Counted from the first letter of the stretch, positions 1 through 9,492 are shown. The stretch: DNA of 64,000 nucleotides from Evansella halocellulosilytica (GCF_002335745.1 NZ_NIST01000001.1:3534354-3598353); one strand, 5' to 3'. Translations and numbers: made by a program. The notes: generated by a model from the letters alone, not told the origin.

Positions 1-998
1 CCTTAACGAAGGATGAGGAAATTGTGTATAATGCAATCAAAAATCGTTTTATTATGCAGTTTATGCCTATTGCTAAACATGAAGAAACTAAAATAATGAC
101 TAAAGCAAATATGGATGATATAAAAGGTTTGTTTATATCAAAAGGAAAAGTACAGTTGGTTGAAGGGTGGAAAAAGGTTGAGAAAATTGAATCTAAGGAT
201 ACTATCCTCCCTCAAGTAAAAATAGATGAAGTTGTTAGCATTATAGATCAAAAATTGACTTCTCATGTGACAAAACCACCAAAACATCATACGGAAAAAA
301 CGTTACTTAGAGTAATGGAAACATGCGGTAAAGGCAAAGAGGATGAAGAAAGTGTAGTAATGATGGAGAATATATTAAGTGGCTATAGTATAGGTACACC
401 AGCTACAAGGGCTGAAACAATTAAAAAACTAAAAGTTGTTGGCTATATAGCTATTCAAAATAAAAATTTAACCTGCACAGAACTAGGGAAAAAGTTAGTT
501 GAAACATTTCCAGTAAAGGAATTATTTGATTTAGAATTCACTGGTAGATTGGAAAAAACATTGTCTGATATTGAAAAGCACAAGTTTACAAAGGAAAGTT
601 TCTTGAACTTAATTTTTGATTTTACAACTGATGCTGTTAAAACAATTAAAAATGAAAAAGACATCATTATTAATAAAATATCAAATGAAAGGAAATCAAT
701 TGAGGTTCTTGGAAAGTGTCCTCTTTGTAGGAATGGAATTATTGAAGGAAAAAAAGGCTTTGGATGCAGCAACTGGAAAAATGGCTGTAAATATGTCATT
801 TGGAAAAATGATAAATATTTAGCGTCGATGAAAAAGAAACCAACAAAAACAATGGTAAAAAGTCTTTTAAAAAATGGAGTCGTTTTGGTTAAAGGACTAA
901 CGAGTAAAAAAGGTAATAAGTTTGATGCTAATTTACGTTATGAGAAAAATTCTGATAACGAATTTTTTAGTTGGAAGATGGAGTTTCTTGAAAAGTAA
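1..998 (+). CDS. topB: DNA topoisomerase III, C-terminal part (5' end outside window)
   Basis: The open frame runs in from the window edge, so only the C-terminal part (about 331 residues) of a type IA topoisomerase is present. It decatenates DNA by single-strand passage. The SIGTPATRAETIKKL segment matches the conserved core block of TopB, and the C-terminus holds a zinc-ribbon with CPLC then C-x8-C spacing (about 720-790). The catalytic tyrosine region lies upstream of the window. The GTG at 24 is only an internal codon: the reading frame is open before it (from base 3) and continues the family alignment. Whether this is the chromosomal or a mobile-element TopB cannot be decided from this part. 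Confidence 0.85.
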   Translation, partial: LTKDEEIVYNAIKNRFIMQFMPIAKHEETKIMTKANMDDIKGLFISKGKVQLVEGWKKVEKIESKDTILPQVKIDEVVSIIDQKLTSHVTKPPKHHTEKTLLRVMETCGKGKEDEESVVMMENILSGYSIGTPATRAETIKKLKVVGYIAIQNKNLTCTELGKKLVETFPVKELFDLEFTGRLEKTLSDIEKHKFTKESFLNLIFDFTTDAVKTIKNEKDIIINKISNERKSIEVLGKCPLCRNGIIEGKKGFGCSNWKNGCKYVIWKNDKYLASMKKKPTKTMVKSLLKNGVVLVKGLTSKKGNKFDANLRYEKNSDNEFFSWKMEFLEK

Positions 999-1067
999 AA
1001 CATGTTAAAAGTGACCTTAACATGATTAGAAAATTGTTGATTATGATAACGGGTTCCGTTACATTTG

Positions 1068-1101
1068 GGGAGTGTTGATCCTCCTTGAGGCCAACACTCC
1101 C
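1068..1101. other. Perfect 10-bp stem hairpin between topB and the IclR gene
   Basis: GGGAGTGTTG at 1068-1077 pairs perfectly with CAACACTCCC at 1092-1101, and an inner CCTC/GAGG pair extends the stem. No T-run follows on either strand, so it is not a classical Rho-independent terminator. It may be an RNA-end structure for topB or an operator. Confidence 0.55.
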
Positions 1102-1138
1102 AAACTTCCATTTCTCCCCTTTGTCCGACACAGTATGT

Positions 1139-1144
1139 TATAAT
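1139..1144 (+). promoter_or_regulatory. Candidate -10 box for the IclR regulator
   Basis: A consensus TATAAT lies about 39 bases before the IclR start. No good -35 hexamer is seen at 16-18 bases, so this is only a probable sigma-A -10 element. Confidence 0.4.
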
Positions 1145-1182
1145 AGTAAAAATCATTTTTTATATAGAAAGGGATATGTGTG

Positions 1183-1956
1183 ATGTGTGCAAAGCCGAAT
1201 AAAAAGTATACGGTTCCATCCGTAGACAAGGCGATTGATGTGCTCATGTTGTTAAGTGAAAATCCAAATTTGTCTTTAAATCAAGTTGTCGAAACTTTAG
1301 GCTTTTCTATGAGCACTTGCTATAACATTCTAAATACTTTACAAAACAGAGGTTTGGTAGAAAAGGATTCATTAACTGCCCGTTATTCTCTAGGTTTAAC
1401 CTTAATGAGATTAGGAATGGAAATCTATGAAAAGATTGATATTCGGATAATTGCCCACCCCGTCATGAAGGACCTAGTAAATAAGTTTGGAGAAACGAGC
1501 TATTTATCTAGTATTGACAAGAGCACTTACGAGGGTGTGGTTTTAGATAAAATAGAAAGTCTAAAAACGGTTACAGTAGTAAGGTCAATAGGAAGTAGAG
1601 TTCCTCTATATGCTTCTGCAACAGGAAAGTCCTTATTATCGGGTTTGTCACCTGCAGAACTAGAAGAATACCTTCAAACTGTTTCATTTTACAAATATAC
1701 TGAAAACACCATTACGCAAGCAGAAGAGTTAAAAAATGAATTAGAGAAAATTAAACAGCAGGGGTATGCTATTACCGAAGATGAGATGGGTGACGGTGCT
1801 TCGTCAGTTAGTGTACCCATTAATGATTATCAAGGAAATGTGATTGCTGCTATGAGTGTTGCGGGTCCTATCGATCGAATGAAGAATCTTATTCCGCAAA
1901 TTATACCTGAAGTAAAAGTTTCAGCAGAAAGAATATCTGAGCTGTTAAGAAGATAG
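1183..1956 (+). CDS. IclR-family transcriptional regulator
   Basis: A 257-residue protein with the two-domain IclR layout: an N-terminal winged helix-turn-helix (about residues 10-70, with LNQVVETLGFSMSTCYNIL as the helix-turn-helix) and a C-terminal effector-binding GAF-like domain with the family ATGKSLLSG and GYAITEDE blocks. The ATG at 1183 is preferred because AAAGGG at 1168-1173 lies 9 bases upstream; an in-frame GTG at 1180 is the alternative. It lies upstream of, and in the same direction as, the catabolic cluster starting at 2195, and a terminator separates them. It is therefore the likely local regulator of that cluster, responding to a pathway metabolite (inference from position). 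Confidence 0.9.
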   Translation: MCAKPNKKYTVPSVDKAIDVLMLLSENPNLSLNQVVETLGFSMSTCYNILNTLQNRGLVEKDSLTARYSLGLTLMRLGMEIYEKIDIRIIAHPVMKDLVNKFGETSYLSSIDKSTYEGVVLDKIESLKTVTVVRSIGSRVPLYASATGKSLLSGLSPAELEEYLQTVSFYKYTENTITQAEELKNELEKIKQQGYAITEDEMGDGASSVSVPINDYQGNVIAAMSVAGPIDRMKNLIPQIIPEVKVSAERISELLRR

Positions 1957-1990
1957 GTTTAAACAAATTTATAGCTGTTCACTTCTCGGA

Positions 1991-2027
1991 GAGCTTCTTT
2001 CAAATAGATGGAAAGAAGCTCTTTTTT
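1991..2027 (+). terminator. Rho-independent terminator after the IclR gene
   Basis: GAGCTTCTTT (1991-2000) pairs with AAAGAAGCTC (2012-2021) and six T follow. It isolates the regulator transcript from the catabolic operon. Confidence 0.9.
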
Positions 2028-2063
2028 GCTTTTTCTTATTAAAGTATTTTAAAGTATTATGTC

Positions 2064-2086
2064 GAATTTTTTATTTTTAGAAAAAT
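2064..2086. promoter_or_regulatory. AT-rich inverted repeat upstream of catabolic promoter (possible IclR operator)
   Basis: An AATTTTT...AAAAATT-type inverted repeat lies just upstream of the -35 box at 2100. Position and symmetry suit a regulator site, but AT-richness makes chance symmetry likely. A direct repeat TAAAGTAT is also present at about 2040-2058. Confidence 0.25.
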
Positions 2087-2099
2087 TTGATTATTTACA

Positions 2100-2129
2100 T
2101 TGACAACGAAAGGAAATGTGTTGTATTAT
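2100..2129 (+). promoter_or_regulatory. Sigma-A promoter of the catabolic cluster
   Basis: A consensus TTGACA (2100-2105) is followed after 18 bases by TATTAT (2124-2129), about 65 bases ahead of the first CoA-transferase start. No gene-internal terminator is obvious for several kilobases, so it probably drives a long transcript. Confidence 0.75.
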
Positions 2130-2194
2130 TCCAATAAGATATTTTTACAAATAAAAAATTAATTTTATATATATAAAATAGGAGGGTGGAAGGA

Positions 2195-3411
2195 TTGGAA
2201 GATGGTGCGTTGAAAGGGCTTCGAGTTTTGGAAATTGCACATCACATGGCAGGTCCAATTGCAACACAAAAGCTTGGAGATATGGGGGCAGAAGTGATTA
2301 AGGTAGAGCCGCCTGGTCTAGGTGAGTGGACACGGTCAAGACCGATTGGCAATGCTTGGGTAGGGGAAATCAATTCCTCTCTTATTGCTTTAAATCGAAA
2401 CAAAAAGAGTATCACACTAAATCTTAAATCTAAGCAAGGGTTGAATATTTTTTATGACCTCGTAAAAAAATCCGACATTATTGTTAGTAACTATCGCCCA
2501 ACAGTACATAAACGGCTTGGAACGGACTATGAGACCGTAAAGGAAATCAATTCAAGGATCATTTACTGTTCCATAACAGGCTATGGTGAAACAGGCCATA
2601 TGAAAAGAGACCAGGACAAGATCTCATCATTCAGGCATTATCCGGGGTCGTTTGGAATTCTGGGAGAAAGAGTGACCCTCCAATCCCACTTGGAACATTT
2701 GTCATTGATGCTGCAACGGGAAATCTTGCATTAGCAGGGATTACGACTGCTTTATACAGCCGTGAAAAAACCGGAAAAGGACAAAAAATTGAAGTAAATT
2801 TATTAAGTTCTATAATGGATGTGCAAATTCAAGAATTTACAACCTATCTTAATTGTGGGATATTGCCTCAGCGGAGTGATGAAATCATGGGTCATCCTTT
2901 TATTAATAGTCCTTATGGTATTCACAAAACAAAGGATGGCTATTTAGCATTAGCGATGACACCATTTGAAAAACTATCAAAAGCATTAGAGTGTAACGAA
3001 CTAATGACTTATCAAAAATGGGTCGATGGTCAAACGTACAAGGATGAGATTTTTAACATTGTTTCTAAAGTGCTAGAAACGAAAAACACGAGTGAATGGA
3101 TTGAACAGCTGGATGCACATGATGTGTGGTGTGGTCCTGTCTATACCTATGAAGAAGTAGAAGCTGATCCACAAATTCAACATAATAAAACCATACAAGT
3201 CGTACACCATCCAAAATACGGGGATTTAAAAGTAGTAGCCAATCCAATTACATTTTCGGACACACCTGTTTCTTATCAAATGGGGCCTCCAGACTTAGGG
3301 GAGCACAATGCTGATATTTTGAGAGAGTTAGGGTACAGTGAGGAGAAAATCGACTTATTGAAGAAAGACCATATTATTCAAAGGGAACAACCTAAAACAT
3401 ACAAGATATAA
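2195..3411 (+). pseudogene. CaiB/BaiF-family CoA-transferase, frameshifted
   Basis: Family III CoA-transferase that would move CoA between carboxylic acids. The TTG at 2195, 9 bases after GGAGG, gives an N-terminus that aligns without gaps to the paralogue at 12910 (LKGLRVLE versus LDGIIVLD). The frame is lost in the four-A run at 2603-2606. One extra A would restore M-K-K-R-P-G-Q-D and continue through the SGVVWNSG and IDAATGN blocks, the latter holding the expected catalytic Asp, to the stop at 3411. Restored length would be about 405 residues against 397 for the intact paralogue. It may be a real pseudogene or a homopolymer sequencing error. Confidence 0.85.
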
Positions 3412-3429
3412 AAGGAAAGGAGAATCGAA

Positions 3430-4410
3430 ATGTCCTACAAAGTAACCGATATAAAACAAGGCCTTTATCAAATTAGTAGTCCTTTAGGTGTTCGGTATAT
3501 CCATCAGTATTTAATGGTTGAAAATGAAAGCGTTCTATTAATTGATGTTGGAATGAAAGAAACACCTACAGAAGTTCTTCAACCTGCTTTACAAGAATTA
3601 GATTTATCTATGAATCAATTAAAAACAGTAGTTATCTCTCATGCGGATGTGGATCATTTTAGTGGGGGTGCTAGTCTAAAGGATTTAGCTAAGCATGTCA
3701 CATTAATGGCACACAAGCGAGATGCCCCATGGATAGAATCAAAGAAGAAAATCATGGAAGAACGATATTTTTATTATGAACCGTTCGGTGTTTCTCATGA
3801 TGAGGAAACGAAGCAATGGTTTAAAGATGGACTGCAGGAAACAAATGTAGATATTCAATTAAATGGGAATGAATCGATACACCTAGGATCTGATCGGTAC
3901 ATAGATATTATACATACTCCAGGACATACTCCAGGTCATCTTTCCTTTTATGATCGAAAAAATCGTGCATGTATCATCCTAGACGCTATATTGTGGAAGG
4001 GACTATATGATGTAGAGAAAAAGATTGTCAGTCCACCACCGTACTACACCATTTCTTCTTATCTAAAATCGATTGAAAAGATTATGTCGCTTGATATTGA
4101 CGTGTTACTAACCGGACATTATGACGTAATGACTGGCGAAGATGCAAAACAATTTCTACAGGAGAGTAAGGAATTTGTAACGACTGTTGAAAAGAGTATC
4201 CTTGAAATCCTGAACAAAAGTCTTGAAGCTTTATCACTTTCAGAAATCCTTGAGAAAACAAATGAGAAAGTGGGCAGCTTCAATGTAATGATGGTAGAAC
4301 TAGTGGGCCCTGTTTATGCGCATTTAAAAGACTTGGAAGCCAAACAACAAGTAGAATGCATTATGAATGGGACTATACCATATTGGAAAGCAAAATGGGG
4401 AGGTCTGTAA
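3430..4410 (+). CDS. Metallo-beta-lactamase-fold hydrolase
   Basis: A 326-residue cytoplasmic protein. The metal-binding motif HADVDHFSGG starts at residue 71 (H-x-D-x-D-H form), followed by the GHTPGHLSFYD and LTGHYD blocks that supply the remaining ligands. The C-terminal third looks like a helical tail as in LACTB2-type members. The family hydrolyses thioesters, lactones or similar bonds. In this cluster a CoA-thioesterase or lactonase role would fit, but the substrate cannot be read from sequence. A GGAAAGGAG ribosome site precedes ATG 3430, 18 bases after the CoA-transferase frame, and the SDR starts 3 bases after its stop, so these genes are probably co-translated. Confidence 0.85.
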   Translation: MSYKVTDIKQGLYQISSPLGVRYIHQYLMVENESVLLIDVGMKETPTEVLQPALQELDLSMNQLKTVVISHADVDHFSGGASLKDLAKHVTLMAHKRDAPWIESKKKIMEERYFYYEPFGVSHDEETKQWFKDGLQETNVDIQLNGNESIHLGSDRYIDIIHTPGHTPGHLSFYDRKNRACIILDAILWKGLYDVEKKIVSPPPYYTISSYLKSIEKIMSLDIDVLLTGHYDVMTGEDAKQFLQESKEFVTTVEKSILEILNKSLEALSLSEILEKTNEKVGSFNVMMVELVGPVYAHLKDLEAKQQVECIMNGTIPYWKAKWGGL

Positions 4411-4413
4411 AAA

Positions 4414-5175
4414 ATGTTTTCACCAAATCAATTTTCAGGAAAAGTCGTTGTTGTAACTGGAGGAGGAACTGGCCTTGGCAAACAAACAAGCAAACGCTTT
4501 GCAGAAAATGGGGCCACTGTTATTCTAGCCTCCAATGATGGTCCATCCATTCAGGAAACAGAGAATGAAATTAAAGATGCTGGAGGGAGTGCGCTAGCTA
4601 TTGAAACAGATGTATCAAGTAAATCTAGTGTAAAAAATATGGTGAAAAAAACTAACCAACTATACGGTGGTGTAGACATTCTAATCAATAGTGCCGCTAT
4701 TTATCCAAGTAAACCCTTTGAGGAAGTGGATGTAGAAGAGTGGGATCAAGTTTTTGCGGTGAACTCCAGAGGTTACTTCCTATGTGCAAAGGAGGTGCTT
4801 ACATACATGAAAAATAAACGCTGGGGAAGAATTGTTAACATTTCATCTATTACGTATTTTCTAGGCTTTAAAGATCTCGTTCATTATGTATCTACCAAAG
4901 GTGCCGCTATTGGATTTACTCGTGCACTTGCACGGGAGGTAGGGAAGCACGGGATTACCGTAAATAGTATTGCTCCAGGTGCTTTTCCAACAGCTGCTGA
5001 AGAAATTCATCCAGATCGAGAGGCATATAATCAAAAGATTCTAGATAATCAAAGCATTAAAAGAAGAGGAAATCCTGATGATATTGCAAATACGGTCTTA
5101 TTCTTTGCAAGTAATGAAAGCGGATTCATATCAGGTCAAAGTCTATTAGTCGACGGTGGCTGGGCAATGGGATAA
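4414..5175 (+). CDS. Short-chain dehydrogenase/reductase (SDR)
   Basis: A classical 253-residue SDR that would oxidise an alcohol or reduce a ketone with NAD(P)(H). The nucleotide-binding TGGGTGLG motif is at residues 15-22, the NSAA stabilising motif near 92-95, serines at 144-145, and the catalytic Y158-x3-K162. The C-terminal SGQSLLVDGGW block is typical of the FabG-like subgroup. It starts 3 bases after the MBL gene and shares its operon. The substrate is unknown; a hydroxyacyl-CoA or sugar-derived alcohol are the obvious candidates from the neighbours. Confidence 0.9.
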   Translation: MFSPNQFSGKVVVVTGGGTGLGKQTSKRFAENGATVILASNDGPSIQETENEIKDAGGSALAIETDVSSKSSVKNMVKKTNQLYGGVDILINSAAIYPSKPFEEVDVEEWDQVFAVNSRGYFLCAKEVLTYMKNKRWGRIVNISSITYFLGFKDLVHYVSTKGAAIGFTRALAREVGKHGITVNSIAPGAFPTAAEEIHPDREAYNQKILDNQSIKRRGNPDDIANTVLFFASNESGFISGQSLLVDGGWAMG

Positions 5176-5200
5176 GAAAAAAAAGGTAGGAGCGTAGAAT

Positions 5201-6364
5201 ATGATTCATTTAAAAGGTATGACATGGAATCACAAAAGGGGTATTAATCCATTAGTAGCAGCATCAGAAGCGTTTATGAAGAAAAGGCTAGACGTAAAAA
5301 TTACATGGGACTCTCGCTCACTTGAAGATTTTGAAGATTATCCGATTGATAAATTAGCAAATTCGTATGACATGATATTGCTCGATCATCCCTGTATCGG
5401 GACAGGTGTAACGAAACAAGCTCTTGAACCTTTAAATCAATGGATAAGTACTGAATTTTTAAGCAACCAAAAGAAGAATAGTGTTGGTGGCAGCTATGAG
5501 AGCTATACATGGGAGGGAAGGCAGTGGGCATTACCAATTGACGCAGCTTCCCAAGTTTCTGCTTACCGTCAAGATTTATTTACTAAAGTTGGACTATCAT
5601 TACCTCCTGTAGCACTAGAGGAAATAGATAATTTGATTACCTTTCTTCCGAGTAACTATCAAATGGGCATCCCGTTAAATCCAACCCATTCCTTTTTAAG
5701 TTTTATCACGATATCAGCAAACATTGGGGGAGCCGATTTTTACAAGGAAGGGAAAGGTTTTAAAGAAGAGATCGGCATTCCGGTTCTTCAAAAATTAAAA
5801 AAGTGGAAAGAGAAAGCTCATCCCATTTCAATAGATTCAAATCCCATTCAAATTCTAGATTACATGACCACGACAAATGAGATTTTATATGTGCCATTTA
5901 TCTTTGGTTATTCGAACTATGGGAGGAATCAATCGAACATCATCCGATTTGCAAATATTCCATCAGCACATTCTAAGCCTAGTGGAAGTATTTTAGGGGG
6001 TGTTGGCATTGCCCTGTCATCCAAGTCTAAGCATAAACAGGAATCCGTGCAATTTATGGAATATGTAACGAGTGAAGATTGTCAATGTGGGGTTTATCTA
6101 GAAAGTGATGGCCAACCTGCCTATCGAAAAGCTTGGTTAATGAAGGAAAGCAACGATCGAACCAATGACTTTTTTAGCAACACATTACAATCAATGGATT
6201 TATCTTATATCCGGCCTCGATACTACGGATATGTTGAGTTTCAAAAACGTGCTGGTGAACTTATTCATCATTTTTTAAAAAAATATAAAGAAGAGCCTAG
6301 CACGATTATTCAACAGTTAAATCAACTACATAGCACTTCACTGCTCACAACTAAAGAAGATTAA
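5201..6364 (+). CDS. Solute-binding-protein-like protein lacking a signal peptide
   Basis: A 387-residue protein with the fold signature of sugar-type extracellular solute-binding proteins, for example the WALPIDAASQVSAYR block around residues 108-122 and a GGVGIALSS block near 265. The N-terminus (MIHLKGMTWNHKRG) is hydrophilic, with no signal peptide or lipobox, so it should stay in the cytosol. No ABC permease or ATPase gene is nearby. Start ATG 5201 follows a GGTAGGAG site. It may bind a pathway intermediate or act as a regulator or chaperone; an upstream truncated secretion signal was looked for and not seen. Confidence 0.65.
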   Translation: MIHLKGMTWNHKRGINPLVAASEAFMKKRLDVKITWDSRSLEDFEDYPIDKLANSYDMILLDHPCIGTGVTKQALEPLNQWISTEFLSNQKKNSVGGSYESYTWEGRQWALPIDAASQVSAYRQDLFTKVGLSLPPVALEEIDNLITFLPSNYQMGIPLNPTHSFLSFITISANIGGADFYKEGKGFKEEIGIPVLQKLKKWKEKAHPISIDSNPIQILDYMTTTNEILYVPFIFGYSNYGRNQSNIIRFANIPSAHSKPSGSILGGVGIALSSKSKHKQESVQFMEYVTSEDCQCGVYLESDGQPAYRKAWLMKESNDRTNDFFSNTLQSMDLSYIRPRYYGYVEFQKRAGELIHHFLKKYKEEPSTIIQQLNQLHSTSLLTTKED

Positions 6365-6383
6365 TAGAAAGGAGGGGTTACTA

Positions 6384-7358
6384 TTGCGATATAAACTAAC
6401 TAAAAAAGTAGTAGAGGGGATTGAAACGTTAGTTTTAACCGATAAAGAAACACATACCGAATGTGAAATTGTACCAAGTATTGGGAATAACCTAATTCGG
6501 TTCAGTCATCAGGGAGAGTCTTTTATCTCAATACCGCCAAGTGTTAAGAAAATGAAAGACGAAGTGACCTGTTATCAATATGGAAGTGCTATTTTATTTC
6601 CACCTAATCGTGTTAAAAAGGCAACTTTTTCATATCAAAACAAAACCTATCATTTACCGAAAAATGAGGACCCAAATCATTTGCATGGGGAGCTTTGCTT
6701 TAAACCTTGGCAGGTGGTAGACACTTCGTGTGATGAATCAAATGGCTGTTCCATTACATCTCAGTTTAAATTGCAACACCATCCAACTATGATGAATTAT
6801 TTTCCCCATGATTTAACATTCACGCTAACGTATGTACTAAAAGACGGAATACTTGAACTTACAGGAATGGTAGAAAATCAAGGTGAGGATGAGTCTCCTT
6901 ATGCATTAGGATTTCATCCGTATTTTCCAATACCAAAGGGAAATGAGGAGCAAGTTCACCTTCGTGTGCCAGCCATCCAAGAATGGCCTGTCACTAATGA
7001 AGCTTTTGTTGAAGGACTACCGCGGGAAACTAACTTTAGTCAAGCAGTAGCGAAAGGAATGACCTTAGAGGGAGTTAATGCTTTAGATTGCTGGCTAATA
7101 TCCCTTGATCAAGATGAGGATGCGATCTGTGAAATCTATTACACAAATACAGGTAAAAAATTGACATACAAACTAGATTCGAAGGCTTTTCCTTTTCTAG
7201 TTATTTTTAAGCCTGACTGGACTTCTGCGATATCATTAGAGCCCTATTCTTATGTTACTGATGGATTTAATTTGCCTTGGTCTCACGATAGAACTGGAGT
7301 AAAGGGGATAAAGCCAAGTGAGCAAATTGATTTTCATTTATCCATACAAGTGACCTAG
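6384..7358 (+). CDS. Aldose 1-epimerase-like (galactose mutarotase fold) protein
   Basis: A 324-residue beta-sandwich protein of the aldose 1-epimerase superfamily, whose members interconvert sugar anomers or bind sugars. Supporting blocks are FPPNRVKKATF (about residues 72-82), HLHGELCFKPW (near 98), YALGFHPYFP (near 173) and SLEPYS near the C-terminus; the conserved His residues of the second and third blocks are in place. TTG 6384 is used, 9 bases behind GGAGGGG. Its presence argues that the pathway handles a free sugar or a sugar released from a larger molecule. Confidence 0.75.
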   Translation: MRYKLTKKVVEGIETLVLTDKETHTECEIVPSIGNNLIRFSHQGESFISIPPSVKKMKDEVTCYQYGSAILFPPNRVKKATFSYQNKTYHLPKNEDPNHLHGELCFKPWQVVDTSCDESNGCSITSQFKLQHHPTMMNYFPHDLTFTLTYVLKDGILELTGMVENQGEDESPYALGFHPYFPIPKGNEEQVHLRVPAIQEWPVTNEAFVEGLPRETNFSQAVAKGMTLEGVNALDCWLISLDQDEDAICEIYYTNTGKKLTYKLDSKAFPFLVIFKPDWTSAISLEPYSYVTDGFNLPWSHDRTGVKGIKPSEQIDFHLSIQVT

Positions 7359-7465
7359 CTAAATTCAGGTTGTAGACATCTACAGTTCGAATCGGAAGGG
7401 AGGATCGTTTGGCTTAGGCATAGATGCATGGGGTAAATATAAAAAGTACAGGAGGGAACCATTAT

Positions 7466-8593
7466 ATGAAGTTAGAGGATTTACAGCTGGAACTAAATGT
7501 TGAACCAGAACTTCCAAAACGTAAAGATTATCGCATCGGTTGTATCGGTTCTGGGTTCATCATGCGTGACTGCCATTTGGTAGCATACAAAGATGGTGGT
7601 CTTAACGCTTATGGAATTGCATCAAGAACATATGAAAATGCAAAAGAGGTTGCAGAGATGCATCATATCCCAAATGTTTATCAGTCATGGAAGGAGCTAG
7701 TTAAAGATCCAAACATTGAAATTTTAGATATTGCCATTCCTCCAGATAAGTAATTAGAGGTTGTAAAGGAAGCTGTTAAACACGATCATATTAAAGGGAT
7801 TCTCTGCCAGAAGCCTTTAGCGATGAATTATGAAGAAGCACTAGAGATGGTCGAACTTTGTGAGAAGGCTGGTACCAAATTAGGTGTGAACTCAAATATG
7901 CGCTACGACTCATCAATGCGTGCGCTGAAATCAATTATCGATGAGGGCTATTTAGGCAAGATCGTTCTCGCAACGATTGAAATGCGAGCGATTCCGCACT
8001 GGCAAGATTTCTTACATCAATATCAGACCATTGAAATTTTAAATATGGGGATTCACCATATTGATATTTTCCGATACTTATTTGGTGATCCGAAGTATAT
8101 TACAGCCCTAACTAGGAAGGACCCACGTACAACCTTTGATCATATTGATGGGATTTCCCAATACACCTTCCAATATGAAAATGATTTAATGGCAACAAGT
8201 CTTGATGATGTTTGGGCATGGCAGGGGGAAGGTACAGAAGAAGACATCTACATTAAGTGGAGAGTAGAGGGTATTGATGGAATGGCTCAAGGTAAGTTTT
8301 TCTGGCCGAAGTTTCCAGATCGTTGTCCTAGTACAATAGAGTTTACATCAAAAAAAGTACCAAACCAGTGGGTACGACCTAAAATGGATCGGACTTGGTT
8401 CCCCGATGCCTTTTTAGGAACGATGTCTCAGTTGCTATGTGCGGTGGAAAACGATGAAGAGCCTGAAATTGGTGGAAGAGATAATTTGAAAACAATGGCT
8501 GCTATCGATGCATGTTATCAGTCTATTGGTGAGAAGAAGACAATTGATTTTTCACAAATTAAAAATAATATAGATGGGGGTATTAAAATATGA
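7466..8593 (+). pseudogene. Gfo/Idh/MocA-family oxidoreductase, interrupted by an in-frame stop
   Basis: NAD(P)-dependent sugar-type dehydrogenase with an N-terminal Rossmann domain (IGCIGSGFIMRDCH, about residues 28-41) and the MocA C-terminal domain (GIHHIDIFRYLFG, EIGGRDNLKTMAAIDACYQS). ATG 7466 is preferred over the upstream GTG because GGAGGG sits 9 bases before it. A TAA at 7751-7753 interrupts IPPDK-stop-LEVVKEAVKHD, while the same frame continues uninterrupted to 8593; a single C-to-T change of CAA (Gln) explains it. The full product would be 375 residues. The downstream part lacks the NAD site, so it should be inactive. Its end overlaps the next start by 4 bases. Confidence 0.88.
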
Positions 8594-9492
8594 TTTCTGT
8601 AGGTATATTTAACGGGTATTACCCGTACACGTTGGATGAAACGATTGCTAGAATAAAAAAAGATGGATTCACATCTGTCCAGTTAGATCTATCTTTTAAG
8701 GACATGGATTTAGCCCTTGAGTCGCTAACTACAGAGAAATGTCACAAGATTCGTGATGCTTTTAGAGAGGCAAACCTACCGATTGTTTCGATTTCTGGGT
8801 ATACGAATATTATTCATCCAGATTCGACGAAACGAGAGGAAAATTTATTTGGTTTAAAACAATTGTTAAAGTTTGCTCGTGACTTAGGTACTCCATATGT
8901 TATCAGTGAAACAGGGACATATAATGAAGAAAGTGATTGGGTACATCACCCGAGAAATGATACAGAAGAAGCATACGAGGAAGTAGCAGAAACGATTTTA
9001 GACTTGTCCAAGTTTGCCTATGACCATGGTTCCGTATTCCTTATTGAAAACTATGTAAACAATGTGATTGGATCTGTTGAGGAAGTATCTAGACTTATAT
9101 CAGATATCAACCATCCAGGATTAGGTCTACTAATGGATCCAACAAACTATTTCACAGAAAGTAATATAGGTGATGTGGATAAGGAGATTAATCGAATGTT
9201 TGATATCCTTGGAGATAAGATCAAAATCGCTCATGCGAAGGATTGTAAATTAGCCGAGGATACGTCGGAGAAGCATGCAAATATTGATGCAGTAGAATCT
9301 CATACATTTAGAGGTGCGGGTTCAGTAGAATTACCAGCACCAGGCTTAGGGGATTTAAACTACGATTTATTTGTAAAAAGACTAGCTGAAAAACATCCAA
9401 ACATCCCAATCATTATTGAGCACTTAGATGAAAAGGATATTCCAAGAGCGAAAAAGTTTTTAGACGGTAAATTAAAAGAAAACGGTTGTTAA
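8590..9492 (+). CDS. Sugar phosphate isomerase/epimerase (xylose-isomerase-like TIM barrel)
   Basis: A 300-residue AP-endonuclease-2/xylose-isomerase-like barrel. The metal ligands expected for the family are visible at E153 (LIENY), D183 (LMDPTNY), H215 (IAHAKD) and E277 (IIIEHLD). It is translationally coupled to the Gfo/Idh gene through an ATGA overlap at 8590. A Gfo/Idh enzyme paired with this kind of barrel is common in inositol, sugar and glycoside catabolism, including 3-keto-sugar chemistry. The specific substrate is not determinable here. Confidence 0.85.
   Translation: MISVGIFNGYYPYTLDETIARIKKDGFTSVQLDLSFKDMDLALESLTTEKCHKIRDAFREANLPIVSISGYTNIIHPDSTKREENLFGLKQLLKFARDLGTPYVISETGTYNEESDWVHHPRNDTEEAYEEVAETILDLSKFAYDHGSVFLIENYVNNVIGSVEEVSRLISDINHPGLGLLMDPTNYFTESNIGDVDKEINRMFDILGDKIKIAHAKDCKLAEDTSEKHANIDAVESHTFRGAGSVELPAPGLGDLNYDLFVKRLAEKHPNIPIIIEHLDEKDIPRAKKFLDGKLKENGC

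Noticed and set aside
455..799. Minus-strand frame of 114 codons inside topB
   Set aside because: It is antisense to a well-supported zinc-ribbon/topoisomerase frame and lacks a ribosome site or family sequence.
7751..7753. Possible stop-codon recoding in the Gfo/Idh gene
   Set aside because: The other in-frame stops in the window use TAG, TGA and TAA, and many genes here end normally with each of the three stops; no hairpin typical of recoding follows.
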